Made by a program: the position numbers and the translations under genes | Notes under the pieces: generated by a model | What the model was told of the DNA's origin: nothing | Seen by the model: only the letters and a program-made list of their open reading frames with translations | Database searches by the model: none | NCBI GenBank assembly: GCA_963575745.1 | Contig: CAUYUJ010019915.1 | Coordinates: 611,432 to 675,431, forward strand | Source: Prorocentrum cordatum | Taxonomy: Eukaryota; Sar; Dinophyceae; Prorocentrales; Prorocentraceae | DNA: 64,000 nucleotides | Direction of reading: 5' to 3' | Shown here: piece after piece, positions 1-10,176 of the stretch | Layout: every line of letters starts with the position of its first letter | How positions within the stretch are numbered: the stretch's first letter is position 1

Positions 1-419
1 TGTATGCCATCTGCCCATCTCGATCATTCGTGCTATCCGGCCCGCCGGCAGGGTGTGGCCTCGGCACCGGCGCAGCGCGCGGCTGCCACCCCAGGAGCAG
101 CCGCGCCTGCTCGCGGCGCCGCAGAGGAGAGAGGAGGAATGACAGAGGAGAAGGACGACGACGACGAGCAGCAGCATCAGCAGCAGCAGCATCACATGAT
201 CTGGACAGTTGAAACGGCAAAGGCTTCTCAGGACCTCCGGTGCCATGTGCCCCCAGACTGAGGGGCTTCTCAGATGCCACGTGCCATCGAGCCGAGGCAA
301 GGGCGAAAGCGCAAGGAGAGAAGAAGCAGGACGAGAAGGCGAGGGTGGACAAGGATGAAGATGAAGTAGAGGAGGATGATGAGGGGGATGCCAGGCCATG
401 TCGTCTATTTTCTCTTCCT
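1..419. other. No supported gene
   Basis: Open frames here are short and low in complexity (CAG-rich around 160-200, poly-Glu/Asp). A short phrase beginning GGCTTCTCAG occurs twice (about 220 and 265). It could be the end of a gene lying upstream of the window, but nothing recognisable is encoded. Confidence 0.4.
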
Positions 420-1490
420 CATCCCCAATCCCGCCACGCAGCTTACCCATGTCGCCCTTGGCGCAGTCGAGGACGTCGGGAACGTCCCCAATTTGCGATG
501 TGGCTTCGGCAGTCAGGAACATCCCCGACTGTTCTAAGGGTATGGGTAATGTAATGCTATTACGCAGTTATCCATCTCATTCACAGTATGGGGACGCCCC
601 CGACAGGCGAAGAGGTTTCGCCAGTAGAAGACATCCCCGACAATCGAATCTGCGTCGGGGACGTCCCCGACTGTTCTAAGGGCATGGGTAAAGGAATGCT
701 TACATTGCTACACATATCCTAAGAACAGTCGGGGACGTCCCCGACAGGCTCGGAGGATTCACCAGTCGGGGACGTCCCCGTTTGTGGAAGCCCCCTCGCC
801 AGTCGGGGACGTCCCCGACTGTTCTAAGGACATGTGTATCGTAATGATAGTACGCCGTTACCAATATCGTTAGAACAGTGGGGGGGGGTCCCCGAGGAGG
901 CTTCGGCAGTCGGGGACGTCCCCGACTGTTCTAAGGGCATGGGTAACGTAATGGTACTACCGTTGCCCATGCCCTTAGAACAGTCGGGGACGTCCCCGAC
1001 TGGCGAAACCTCCCCGGGGCCGTCCCTGACTGCTCTAAGGATATGCGCAACGACGTAATATCATCACGTTACACACTCCCTTAGAACAGTCAATCGGGGA
1101 CGTCCCCGACTGTTCTAAGGACCTGAGTAAATCATGAATGATATAACGTCGTTACCCATGTCCTTAGAACAGTCGGGACGTCCCCGACTGTCGGGGACGT
1201 CCCCGACTGTTCTAAGGACATGGGTAACGACGTTATATCATTCATGATTTACTCAGGTCTTTAGAACAGTCGGGGACGTCCCCGAGAGGTCATCATGGTC
1301 GAATGCTTTCAGACTCACCAGGGGCGGCGTCGATATGTTCCACGAGCAGCAATGAGGGCGGTGACTGTTCCAAGGAGTGGGGTGAATCACCCCGCTGCTT
1401 AGAACAGTCGGGGACGTCCCCGACTGTTCTAAGCAGTTGGGTAAATTACCCCACTCCTTAGAACAGTCGGGCGCTCTCCGGAGCTTCACG
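420..1490. repeat. Cluster of palindromic foldback repeats
   Basis: A self-complementary core, GTCGGGGACGTCCCCGAC, occurs more than ten times, usually flanked by CTGTTCTAAGG on one side and its complement CCTTAGAACAG on the other. Between cores lie short inverted arms such as CATGGGTAACG paired with CGTTGCCCATG (about 930-975), so adjacent cores are joined by further hairpins. Copies differ by single-base changes and small gaps. No coding sequence is present; open frames merely read the repeat as Glu-Gln-Ser-Gly-Thr-Ser-Pro-Thr phrases. It looks like a nest of foldback or MITE-type sequences. Confidence 0.85.
1094..1285. repeat. Near-perfect ~190-bp inverted repeat
   Basis: The left arm (about 1094-1189) reads core, TTCTAAGGAC, an AT-rich stretch containing TCATGAATGATATAACG, then CATGTCCTTAGAACAG. 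The right arm (about 1190-1285) is its reverse complement, with only a few single-base differences and one missing G. Each arm starts and ends with the palindromic core, so one strand can fold into a very long hairpin. Confidence 0.85.
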
Positions 1491-2078
1491 CATGATCAAG
1501 GTGCCCGTCGCAATGTTTCGGCCGTTGTCGTCGCGCTGAGGGCCGGGGGGCTAATCAATTTCAAGACGCATCCTGAAACTACACCTCCTTTATAATCCCT
1601 CACTCCCTTCTTGCCCCCCCCCCCCCTCGTTGACCTTTATCCCTTCTTCCAGCCTCAGCTGCGTTAATTTAATCAAATGCTCCACAAAGCCCCCCAAGAT
1701 ATTTGAGGTGTGGCCTGTCGCTCTGGAATGATAGGGGCACTTGGCTTGGCGGACCAAATGTGGTGAAGGTCAATGGGAAGGGATGAGGGATGATATGGGG
1801 ATAGCCAGGGAGTAGTACACATGAAAAGAAGATGGTGACAGCTGATGGACAGTCAATGAATGATGTCGCAGCGCTTGGCCCCTGGACAGTCAATGACTGA
1901 TGGCACCTCGCAGTCAATGATGCTGCATCCTCTGGTCCCCTTTGGACATGTTTTACCTTGGGTCACTGCCGGGGGGGGGAGGAGGCCTTGGCATTGATGG
2001 GGCAGAGGGTAGCGTGGGTAGGCGAAGGAGGGGTATGGAGGGATGATAAAGAGAATGATGACGAGAATGTGTTAGTTG
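1491..2078. other. No supported gene
   Basis: Contains a C homopolymer at about 1613-1626 and a partly repeated phrase GACAGTCAATGA (about 1848-1920). No coding potential that I can support on either strand. The end serves as 5' flank of the gene starting at 2160. Confidence 0.4.
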
Positions 2079-2102
2079 TCCTGCTAAGTTCTGGCTCGAA
2101 AG
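2079..2102 (+). other. Possible degenerate spliced-leader relic
   Basis: TTCTGGCTCGAAAG resembles the 3' half of the dinoflagellate spliced leader (TTTTGGCTCAAG), preceded by TCC at about the right distance, and it lies 57 bases before the start codon at 2160. That spacing matches the clear relics elsewhere in the window (37-81 bases). The 5' half matches poorly, so this may be chance. Confidence 0.3.
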
Positions 2103-2159
2103 CCACTTCGCTCGCGTGATCTTACGATCCGCCCGCCAGAATTCTGGACGGTCGTCGCC

Positions 2160-5100
2160 ATGGGGAAGCGCGCTGCGCCGGCCGCCAGCAAGTCCGCACC
2201 CAAGAAGCTCGTCAAGCCAGCGCAGTCATCTTCTGGCGCTAGCAGCTCGGCACCCACCTCGTCGCACGTCGACCAGCACAACTCGAAGCTCATGTCCGAC
2301 GTCCTGAACGCGTACCACTACCTCAACAGCCTCCCTGAGTTTGAGGGGATGCACGCGGCCGCGCCCTCCAGTCTGGCTGATGGTGGTCACATGGCCCCGT
2401 ATGCCGACGACGCTGCTGTTTCTGCTCTATCTAGCAGGAACTCGTACTTGGCTTGTGGCAATGTTTGGTGGGTGGATTTGACGTTCAATGTGCAGCCCGG
2501 AGTGCCTGTGACCCAGCATTCCGTTGACGTCATCAAAGCTGAGATCTTCGGCGACGGCCCGCCTCGTGTCTTCCCAGATACTATCAGCGTCGCTGTGATG
2601 TCGAAGGAGATGCCATCAGCCCACTTCAGTCGGCTGGTCAGGATCAGCCCCGAGGCCTGGAGGGTGCAATCGATGATGAAAGTAAGGTGGCGACAATGAT
2701 GAGGTCAGGGGTGTGAGAGGGAGGATGACAGGAGTTTGTGAGGAGGCAGATGAGGATTACGAGGAGGAGGATGAGGATGACTGGACGCCGAATGACATGG
2801 GCACGTCCTCTTTCGAAGCCTCCTCTTTTTGCTCTTTGCTGGTCCTTCCCCTTCTCCCCCTGCCCCTTCTTATCATCATCCCCCCCCCCCCCCCCCCCAA
2901 TAAAATAAAAGCAACGCGTGCCTCCGGGCACTACCGAGTAGGCGAGCTGGTTCGCCCTCTGGTGGTGAAGTCCTGCGCTTGAGGTGGGTTGATGCGTGGC
3001 CGGGTGCTCCTCCCCCTCTTGCTTCTCTTTCCAGCTCAATTATCCTCCCTTCTCCTCGCGTTGCCCGATCCTTCCTCTGCTTTCTCTCCCAGCCTTCCTC
3101 GCAATGTCCTCCTCCATCCCTTTGTGCCCTCCTCATCTGCCCTCTCCCCCATCTGTCTTCGCGCTACTTATCCTGCTCGTTCCTCTTCGTTCTCCTCCTC
3201 CTCGTCATCCTTATCGTCCTTCTCCCCCCTCCTCTCCCTCATCCTCCACCTCTTCCATCGCCCTCTTCCCCCTGTGTCCCCCCTCTCTTCCACTTCGATC
3301 TGCCGCTCCTGAGGGCGAGGGGGTAGAGGGCAAGAATGAGGGGCTATGATGAGAATGTTTGACGCTTCGCGTATCCCCACTAGCCCGTCCAGAACCGATC
3401 AGCAGGGGAGTTGGTGAATCAGGGGCGGCAGGGCGCATGCAGTCGCGCAGCCGTCTTCGAGAAAACAAGGATCACGCATAGCTTCCCGCATTGAAGCTTA
3501 AGATGGGAATCGGTGCAAGTTACAATGGTGCTTCGATGAGGGGTGAGGGGTGTTTCGATGACTCGTTATGGCTGTTGCACTGAGTTGTGTCTTAAGCTCG
3601 CGTGCGTTCCGAAACTTGGAGGCATCTTGGGGCTCTCTTGGGATTCTCGTGGGCCCCTCCTGGGGCCTCATGGGGCTCTTTCTTGGGGCTTTCCTGAGGT
3701 TATCTTAGGGCCTTCTTGGGGCTATTGTGGGTTCTTTTGGGGCGTCTTGGTGCCCTCCTGGGGCTCTTTAGGCTGGTCTTGGAGCCTTCGTGGGGCTCTC
3801 TTGGGATACCTGAGGAGCCTACTGGGGCCGCCTTGGTCCTCATCGCTACAGAAAGGGGGGGGGGGGGGCTCAATTCTCCCCCCCCCCCCCCTTCTCCCCC
3901 CCCCCCCCTTCCCCCCCCCCCCCCCCCCCATCGGAGGCTCAAGCATGCCGTCTTGGGGCCCTCTTGGCCCGCTCTTGGCGCGCTCTCGGGCGCTTTGGGG
4001 GCCGTCTTGGGGCTCTCTTGGGCCCCTCTTAGGGCTGTCTTGGGCCATCTTGGGGCCATCTTTGGGCCCCAAGAGCCCTTCGGAAGAGAAAATGCGAGAC
4101 GGCAAAAAACCATTGATTGTCTTTATGTTTTAAAGAGATGTTGGCCTCTTGGGGGTGTCCTTGGAGGCCTCGGAGGGCACTTGAAACTGTCTTGGGGCCG
4201 TCTTCAGGCATCTTGGACGCGTGTCGGAGGCTATCTTGACCCGTCTACCGCTATACTGGGCCATCGTGAAGGCCATCTTGCGCTCTCGGATGCCCTCTTG
4301 GAGCCATCTTGGGCAATCTTGGACGCTGCTATGCCCCCCCCCCCCCCCCCCCGTCCAAACGCCTCCCGAGCAGGGAAAGGCATTAGGTTGGACAGGGGCG
4401 CGCCCTAGACCACCTGCGCCCAGAGGGCTGGTGGGACGCGGGTGGGTGGCGGGGGGGGCGGGGGGGTGGGGGGGTGGGGGCAGGGCGAGGGGGGGGGGAA
4501 GGAGGGGAAGGAGAATGAGGGGGAGGGGGGGGAGGTGGAGGAGGAGGATGTTTGGAGGATGATGGTTTGAGTGGTTGACGAACCCTAAGCGCCACAGGAG
4601 ATGGTCTACGCCTTCTTCCTTGCAGCGGCCGAGGACTTGAAGAAGGTTGGCAACGACACAGACCGCGCCACTGCGTGGCGCCAGTGTGCTCTTTCCTGCC
4701 CCATGGAATTCATTTTCCTTGAGAACGAGGCCGCCCGGTACTGGAAGGCGGTGAACCTCCGCGAGAGGATTGGCACGAGGTACGTGGCAATGTATCGTTC
4801 TGCAGGACACTCATCTAAACATCGGTTTCGTTTTAATGCCCCTCCCTTCTGGTCGGCGGCCCAACGTGGCCCATCCTTGCCCCCTGGTCCCCTGCGGGTC
4901 GCCGATCTCAATGTGGCCCTGTCTTGTCGGTGGGTCCAACGTGGCCCAGCGTGGCCACTAGCGAAAAGGTTGAGGGGCGGGTAAGAGTGGGCGCAGAATG
5001 ATACCAACGTCGCGCAGTGCAGCGCGTCTTCGAAGTCGCCCACTGGAAGATGAGCGAGGAGCGTCGCTTGGGCAAGGAACTGAATGCGAAGCTGGTGTCG

Positions 5101-8100
5101 GCTGCGTGGCAGGAGCATTGCGCTATGAGCAGCGCGGGCGAAAAGATCACTGATGGCTTCGTGAATGCAGCACTCACCGTTTACTTTCGCGTCTTGGCAG
5201 ACGATGAGTGCAGGGCCATAATCATGGGCGCTGAGAACACCTGGGGGAAGCGCACCCCATGGGACAGCGTGTACAAGCTCGAGGCGATCGCGAAGAAGTG
5301 TGGCTTGAGGGAGCAGGGCGTGATCAACCTGAGGTGGGTGCTGCGCGGGGTGACGGACTTGGTGACGAATGGGTACCAGCCCGCGTCTGCTTTCAGCGTC
5401 CGTGCGTTGTCAGGAAAGGGCATGCCGAACAACAAGGGGATGGCCGACCTCATCCTTTACAAGATGCAGGTCATGAAATACTGTTTGGCTAGCGTGCTGG
5501 CTCCTCTGAATTACGACGGCGAGGAGAAGGAGCTGGTGGCTTCGTACATTGGATCTCATGGCAAGTACTGTTCTGTCTTTGGATATGATCACGAGCAGCT
5601 CTCCAGGGTCTGGCTTCACAAACACGCGAAGCCTCTGCGAGAGCTCATCAAGATGTTCGCGGACAGCGGGGTTTCCAATTTAGTGTTGCCATCGTCCATT
5701 ATGCCTATGCCGTCGTTGCCACCTCCTCCCCAGGAGGCATGCGCAACGCGGGCAAGGATGAGGGCTGAGGAGGGGGAGGGGGAGGAGGAGGAGGAGGAAG
5801 AAAAGGATGAGGGGGGGAGACGAGGAGGAGGATAAGGGGGGCCTCTAACCTGTTTAAGTTTTCATTGCCTCAGAGGAGCTGGTGTATGGCATCGACTACG
5901 ACGGCCCCATCAAGAACGCGGTTCGCTTCAACAGCTCCATGGAGGAGCTGTTCGACAGGACGGAGATCAAAGAAGTGCTGACCAGACTAATCGAGCAATC
6001 GCACAGCCATCTCGGTACTGTCCCGGAGTCGGCTCGCCAGGCGCCAGTGGAAGTCCCCGATGACGCAGAGAACCATTCCATCGCGCTCGGCCTCGCCATG
6101 AAGAAAGGGGACTCGGGTAGCCTCTCGGACCGCCTTGGTGAGCAGACAGCCAGCATGAGGGATGTGCTCGAGAAGAAATGGAAGGTCTTCGAGAAATTGG
6201 CTTGCTTGTCAGAGGATGCTAAGCACACGCTCGAGACCATCGAGACCGCTGCCCGCCAGAAAGTTTCGGACCACGTTGCCATCATCGTGGAAGGCAGCAC
6301 GAGCCAAGCTATGGGCAATCTCATCAGCAATACTTTCGTTGGGGGGCTCAGGGGAGACGATCACAAACAGGTGCTCATAATTTATGATAACAAGCAGGCG
6401 GGCGAATCCATGACAGCTCCCCACATTCGCATGCCATCGTTCAAGTCAGATCGGCTGAAAAAGATGATGATTTTGCCTGTGGCTGTTCCGCCTGACTAGG
6501 GAGATGGGTCTGTTTCGACTTCAGTAGAGATTGGTTGCCCTTGTTGCGTATGCACAAAAGAATGGAGATGACGAGGGAGGGGAGGGGAGGAGGACAACGT
6601 TTATAAGCTCAGATATACGATCACACTTCCCATGCTTTGTCTTTGCCCACGCCCCGCTCCCTTTCATGTCTCTCATCTCCCAACTATTCTCTCCTGCCCT
6701 CTCCGTCCTCAATACCCCCCTTTCTGGTCATCACTCCGCTCCTTCTCCTGCTCCGCATCCTCCACCACGCCTCATTTCTAATTATTAGCGCTTCGAATGT
6801 CCACATCAGCCCATCCTAAAGCAAGGTTTCACACGAAGAATGCCAATCATCTGGTTTGTCGCTCGCTTCGCCGTTTGGGCGCAGGTTGGGGTTATTCGGG
6901 GGCTTGCTTGGGGATGTGTTCAACGTCTCGTGGATCTTTTGGGGCCCCTGAGCTATCTCTCGGGGCCTTATGGGGTTGCTTCGAGGTGTGATCCGGGCTC
7001 TATTAAAGCTCTTTGGGCCTCTCCTTGTGCGTCTTGTTGCCCTAATGGCGCAGGGGCTCACAAAGGAGGGCAACTTCAATTGCAGCCCCCCTCTGGCGTG
7101 GGAGGTTGACCATTGACTGCGGTGAGAAATGGCCCGCCCCTAAGGCCCGGAGGGTGGAGATGCGAAGGAAATCCTCCCCTGTGGAGGTCGAACAGAGCGA
7201 GTTACCTGAACCGCTCACGCGCCCAGAAGGTTGGTGGGATCCACCTGTGCGTTTCACGCTTTGCGCCCCCTGTTGGGCCAGTGGATCCAGGGCGTTTGCG
7301 CTAGCCGCCAGGATGTTGACCAGTTGGGCTCGGGCGACGTGCGGCTCATCTTCGACGGGGGGATTCTAGGCAATCGCGGGCAGATTCTTGGTTCGTTTTT
7401 GGACACGGCCGGCAAGGCCATGCCCAAGAATGCTGCGAACCTCTATGTGCACTACTCAGAGCCCGCCACGCAGTCTCGGTGCACCCGCTTGAAGGACACA
7501 ATCCCCATTATCCTTCTCATTTTCCTTCTCACGTTCCTTCTCATCCTCCTTTTCCTTGTGATGTCACAATGCCATCATCCTTCTCACCATCGTACTTTCT
7601 CTAGGATAACGCCCGCCTCCCTCAGCTGGAGACCTGCTACATCGTGACGAAGGACGTTTACCAACCGCCCAAGAAGGCCAGGAAACATTTTGAAGGGTGC
7701 ACGACCGCTGGGGCGATCCTCGGCCCTGTTGGCGCCCCGACTCCTGACCAGATGTGGCTTCTCACCTTTGGGGAGAAAAAGGAGCTCTACGGGATGATGC
7801 GAGCCGAGGTTGGCGGCAAAACATCCGATCCGGAGACGAACCCAGACAAGAAGAAGAGGACGGATCCTGAGTACGAGCCTGTCTGCTACCACTCGATGCT
7901 GGACGTCATCCCAAGCGAGCTTCCACACTCCTATTTTCTAGGCTTTGCCTGTCTGCCGTCTACAGCTTACCCCCAAACCATATTTATCCTCATTCCCCTC
8001 CTCCTACACCCCTGCCCTTCTCCTCCTTCTCCTTCACATCCTCTCCTGCTCATCATCCTCATCCCCCTTCCCCCCCCTCCTTCTTCCTTCTCATCCTTCT

Positions 8101-9028
8101 CCTTCTCATCCTTCTCCATCTTATCCTTCTCCTTCTCATCCTTTTCGTTGTCCTCTTCCTTCTTCTCTTGCTCCACCTCGCCATTCAGACAGCTCCCCCC
8201 CCTGTTGGCCCCCCCCCCCTCGCCCCCCTCGCCCCCCTCCTTCCACTTCAGCGGCCCCGCCCGGCGCCGCGCCCGGGGTCGGCGGCCCAGCGGGCCCAGC
8301 CGGCAGCCCAGGCCTGTCGGGGGATGGGCGAAGAGGAGAGGTGGAGGAGAGGGAGGTGGAGGAGGAGGAGGAGAAGGGGGTGGAGGAGAAGGGGGCGAAG
8401 GAGAGGCGGAGGAGAAGGAGGTGGAACAAGAGGGCGCGAGGGGGGAAGGAGCGAGGGACATGTAGGACAGGGGGGCGAAGGCGAGGGCGAGGTAGGAAGG
8501 TTTTGAAATGACGAACGCGCCTGGAAATCCCAACGCGGGGTTTGCGTGCCCGGCGAAGGGCGTTATCGAGATGAACCCGACCAGTCCCGACTGGGCATTG
8601 CAATGCATCGTGAACGGCATCCCCCATCTGGCGGTGGCCTTCACAGAGGCGCACCAGCAAATGTTCATGAACATTTTGGCCCACAGAGTCTTCATGATGT
8701 TCACCGATGAGGCCCACGCGTTCTACGACTCTATAAGGCTGCTGAGCTCCTGATGGACAAGGAGGAGAACGCCGGCGACGGAGAGCCTGCTGGCGAGTGC
8801 GGTGCTGGTGGCGACGGCGAGGGAGACCCTGCTGGCGAAGGCGGTGGTCGCGGCCGTGGCCGTGGCGGCCGTGGCGGCCGCGGTGGTCGCAGCGGCGGCC
8901 GCGGCGCCGGCCGCTCCGGCCGTGGCGGCCGCGGCGAGGGCGCGACGCGCCAGGAGCTTCTCAACCGCTTGGCCATGATGGGCGGCGAGTCGGGTGAGGA
9001 TTCCAACGACGGCGGCCAGGATGACTGA
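2160..9028 (+). CDS. Seven-exon gene for unrecognised protein with RGG-rich C-terminus
   Basis: Inferred exons: 2160-2681, 4598-4783, 5023-5670, 5876-6478, 7291-7494, 7605-7946 and 8496-9028, all joined in phase 0 to give about 1,010 residues. Exon 1 begins MGKRAAPAASKSAPKK, a basic Ala/Lys-rich leader, and ends at AAA|GTAAGG; exon 2 follows CACAG|GAG. Later donors appear to be GT, GA (AAG|GACACA at 7494) and GC. Acceptors are AG|G except after exon 2, where the exact junction is uncertain. The middle is well-mixed globular sequence with no domain I know. The last exon ends in Arg-Gly-Gly repeats (about 8840-8940), typical of RNA-binding proteins, then a short acidic tail. One extra or missing base near 8730 is needed to join the frame ending FYDS to the frame reading YKAAELLMDKEEN. 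This could be a sequencing error, a real frameshift or a tiny intron. Function unknown. Confidence 0.7.
3560..4335. repeat. 11-12-bp degenerate tandem array (TCTTGGGGCC) with C homopolymers, in intron 1
   Basis: Phrases such as GTCTTGGGGCTC, TCTTGGGCCCC and ATCTTGGGGCC recur every 11-12 bases for most of this stretch, interrupted by G and C homopolymers at about 3856-3930 and 4333-4352. Open frames on both strands here are repeat translations (Gly-Pro-Lys-Asp phrases). It lies inside the first intron of the gene at 2160-9028. The same motif recurs near 6890, 41990, 53945 and 60110. Confidence 0.75.
6880..7030. repeat. Short TTGGGGCC-type degenerate array, in intron 4
   Basis: Spaced phrases TTGGGGTT, TTGGGGAT, TTTTGGGGCC and TCGGGGCC recur here. 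It is a weaker version of the array at 3560-4335 and also lies within an intron of the 2160-9028 gene. Confidence 0.45.
7980..8490. repeat. Pyrimidine-rich then purine-rich simple sequence, in intron 6
   Basis: Bases 7980-8250 are dominated by CTC/CTT repeats and 8330-8480 by GGAG repeats, giving mirror-like polypyrimidine and polypurine blocks around a GC-rich core. Open frames on both strands are low-complexity (Ser/Pro or Gly/Glu/Arg). It fills the intron before the last exon of the RGG-tailed gene. Confidence 0.7.
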
Positions 9029-10114
9029 AACTTTCTGAGCCGCAGTGCACATTAAAAGGTCGAGGAGGAAGAGGAGGAATACTTGAGGAGGAAGAGGATG
9101 AGGAAGGATTAGGGGAGGAAGATGGGAGGGAGACCCCGGCTGCGCTGTCGCTACTAGGTGTTTATAGCTTGCCTGCAGCTGGCGCCTGGTGGCATCGCCA
9201 CCACCTCTTTTCTAGCTGCAAGGCTGACGGCTGCAAGTCAGGTGACCTTCCACTTTCACAGCGAAATGGGGCCTTAGTGTGTGCTGCGTCAGATACAACG
9301 CCCCCGAGCGGGTGACGTTTTTTTTTTCTGCGCGCTCTTCTCTTTTGGGAGACGGAGCCTAGGACGCCGTGGCAGCAGGTGAGGGAAATGAGGCAAACGT
9401 GCTGGGGGGTCAAGCCGCTGCCACGGCCGCGACGACTGCAGCTGGATCTTGTTTTGCCTTTTTCAGCTTGCAGTCAACTGAGTCGCCAGCGAGGCATCCC
9501 CCATGCCGAATGTGGCGACGATAATGCAGTTCTCTAGCTCCCGCTCGGGCGCGCATCCTGACGTCTCTCAACACTGTCAGGAACAACGCTAAGCCAACAG
9601 GCAAAACATGATCAGAAGAACTGCTTGAGGAGGCTAGGAGGAGGAGGAGGGTAGGGTGAGGAGGGAGGATAACGAACACCAACACATATCAAGGCATTCC
9701 ATAACAAAGCAAAGTCTAGCATAGCATCGCGCCGCAAGGGGTAGCATGAGGACGTTGCATTGAATTGTCTTGCGTCGCATAAATTCAACACGCATCACAT
9801 AGATTTCGGTCGTCCTCAACCCCATATTCAAGCATGTTTCGGGCACCCTCGGATGGCTCAATCATGGGGCACATGAAAAAAAAAGTCCTAGATGCGACCG
9901 CAAAGCATCCTGACACAGTCGGCGCAGCATCGGCATGCATCGCGTCCTCCCAATGTTCCTCATCCTCCCCCTGCTCCTCAGCTCTCCTCCTCAAGGTTAT
10001 CCACGCCGTCTCTCCTCCGTCACTTCGCCCCCTGCCATCGTTTCAATCCGCTCTTCCAATTTCGCGTCACAAAATTCTCTGTTCTGTAATCGCAAGTGTG
10101 GTTGCTATCGTTCA
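9029..10114. other. Intergenic, no supported gene
   Basis: Contains a GGAGGAAGAGGA run just after the preceding gene (about 9060-9130) and a T run at about 9319. Open frames are short with no recognisable protein. No canonical AATAAA signal was seen. Confidence 0.4.
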
Positions 10115-10139
10115 TCCGCGTTGCCATTTTTGGCTCAAG
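10115..10139 (+). other. Spliced-leader relic upstream of the DNA methyltransferase
   Basis: The sequence reads TCCG, three or four extra bases, then GCCATTTTTGGCTCAAG. The canonical dinoflagellate leader begins TCCG and ends GCCATTTTGGCTCAAG, so this is a full-length match with one extra T and a small insertion. It lies 37 bases before the start codon at 10177, where a leader would sit on a trans-spliced mRNA. Confidence 0.85.
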
Positions 10140-10176
10140 TTTGATTGCGTTCCTGCCGCGCGCCCCCTGTCATTTG

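Noticed and set aside
420-1490. CRISPR-like array of palindromic repeats
   Set aside because: Repeats are foldback cores with variable spacing and inverted arms rather than regular repeat-spacer units, and the sequence is eukaryotic.
2895-2915. AATAAAATAAAA as a polyadenylation signal
   Set aside because: Dinoflagellates generally do not use AATAAA, and the site is inside an intron.
3925-3945. CCATCGGAGGCTCAAG as a leader relic
   Set aside because: The preceding bases are a C homopolymer and it lies within an intronic repeat.
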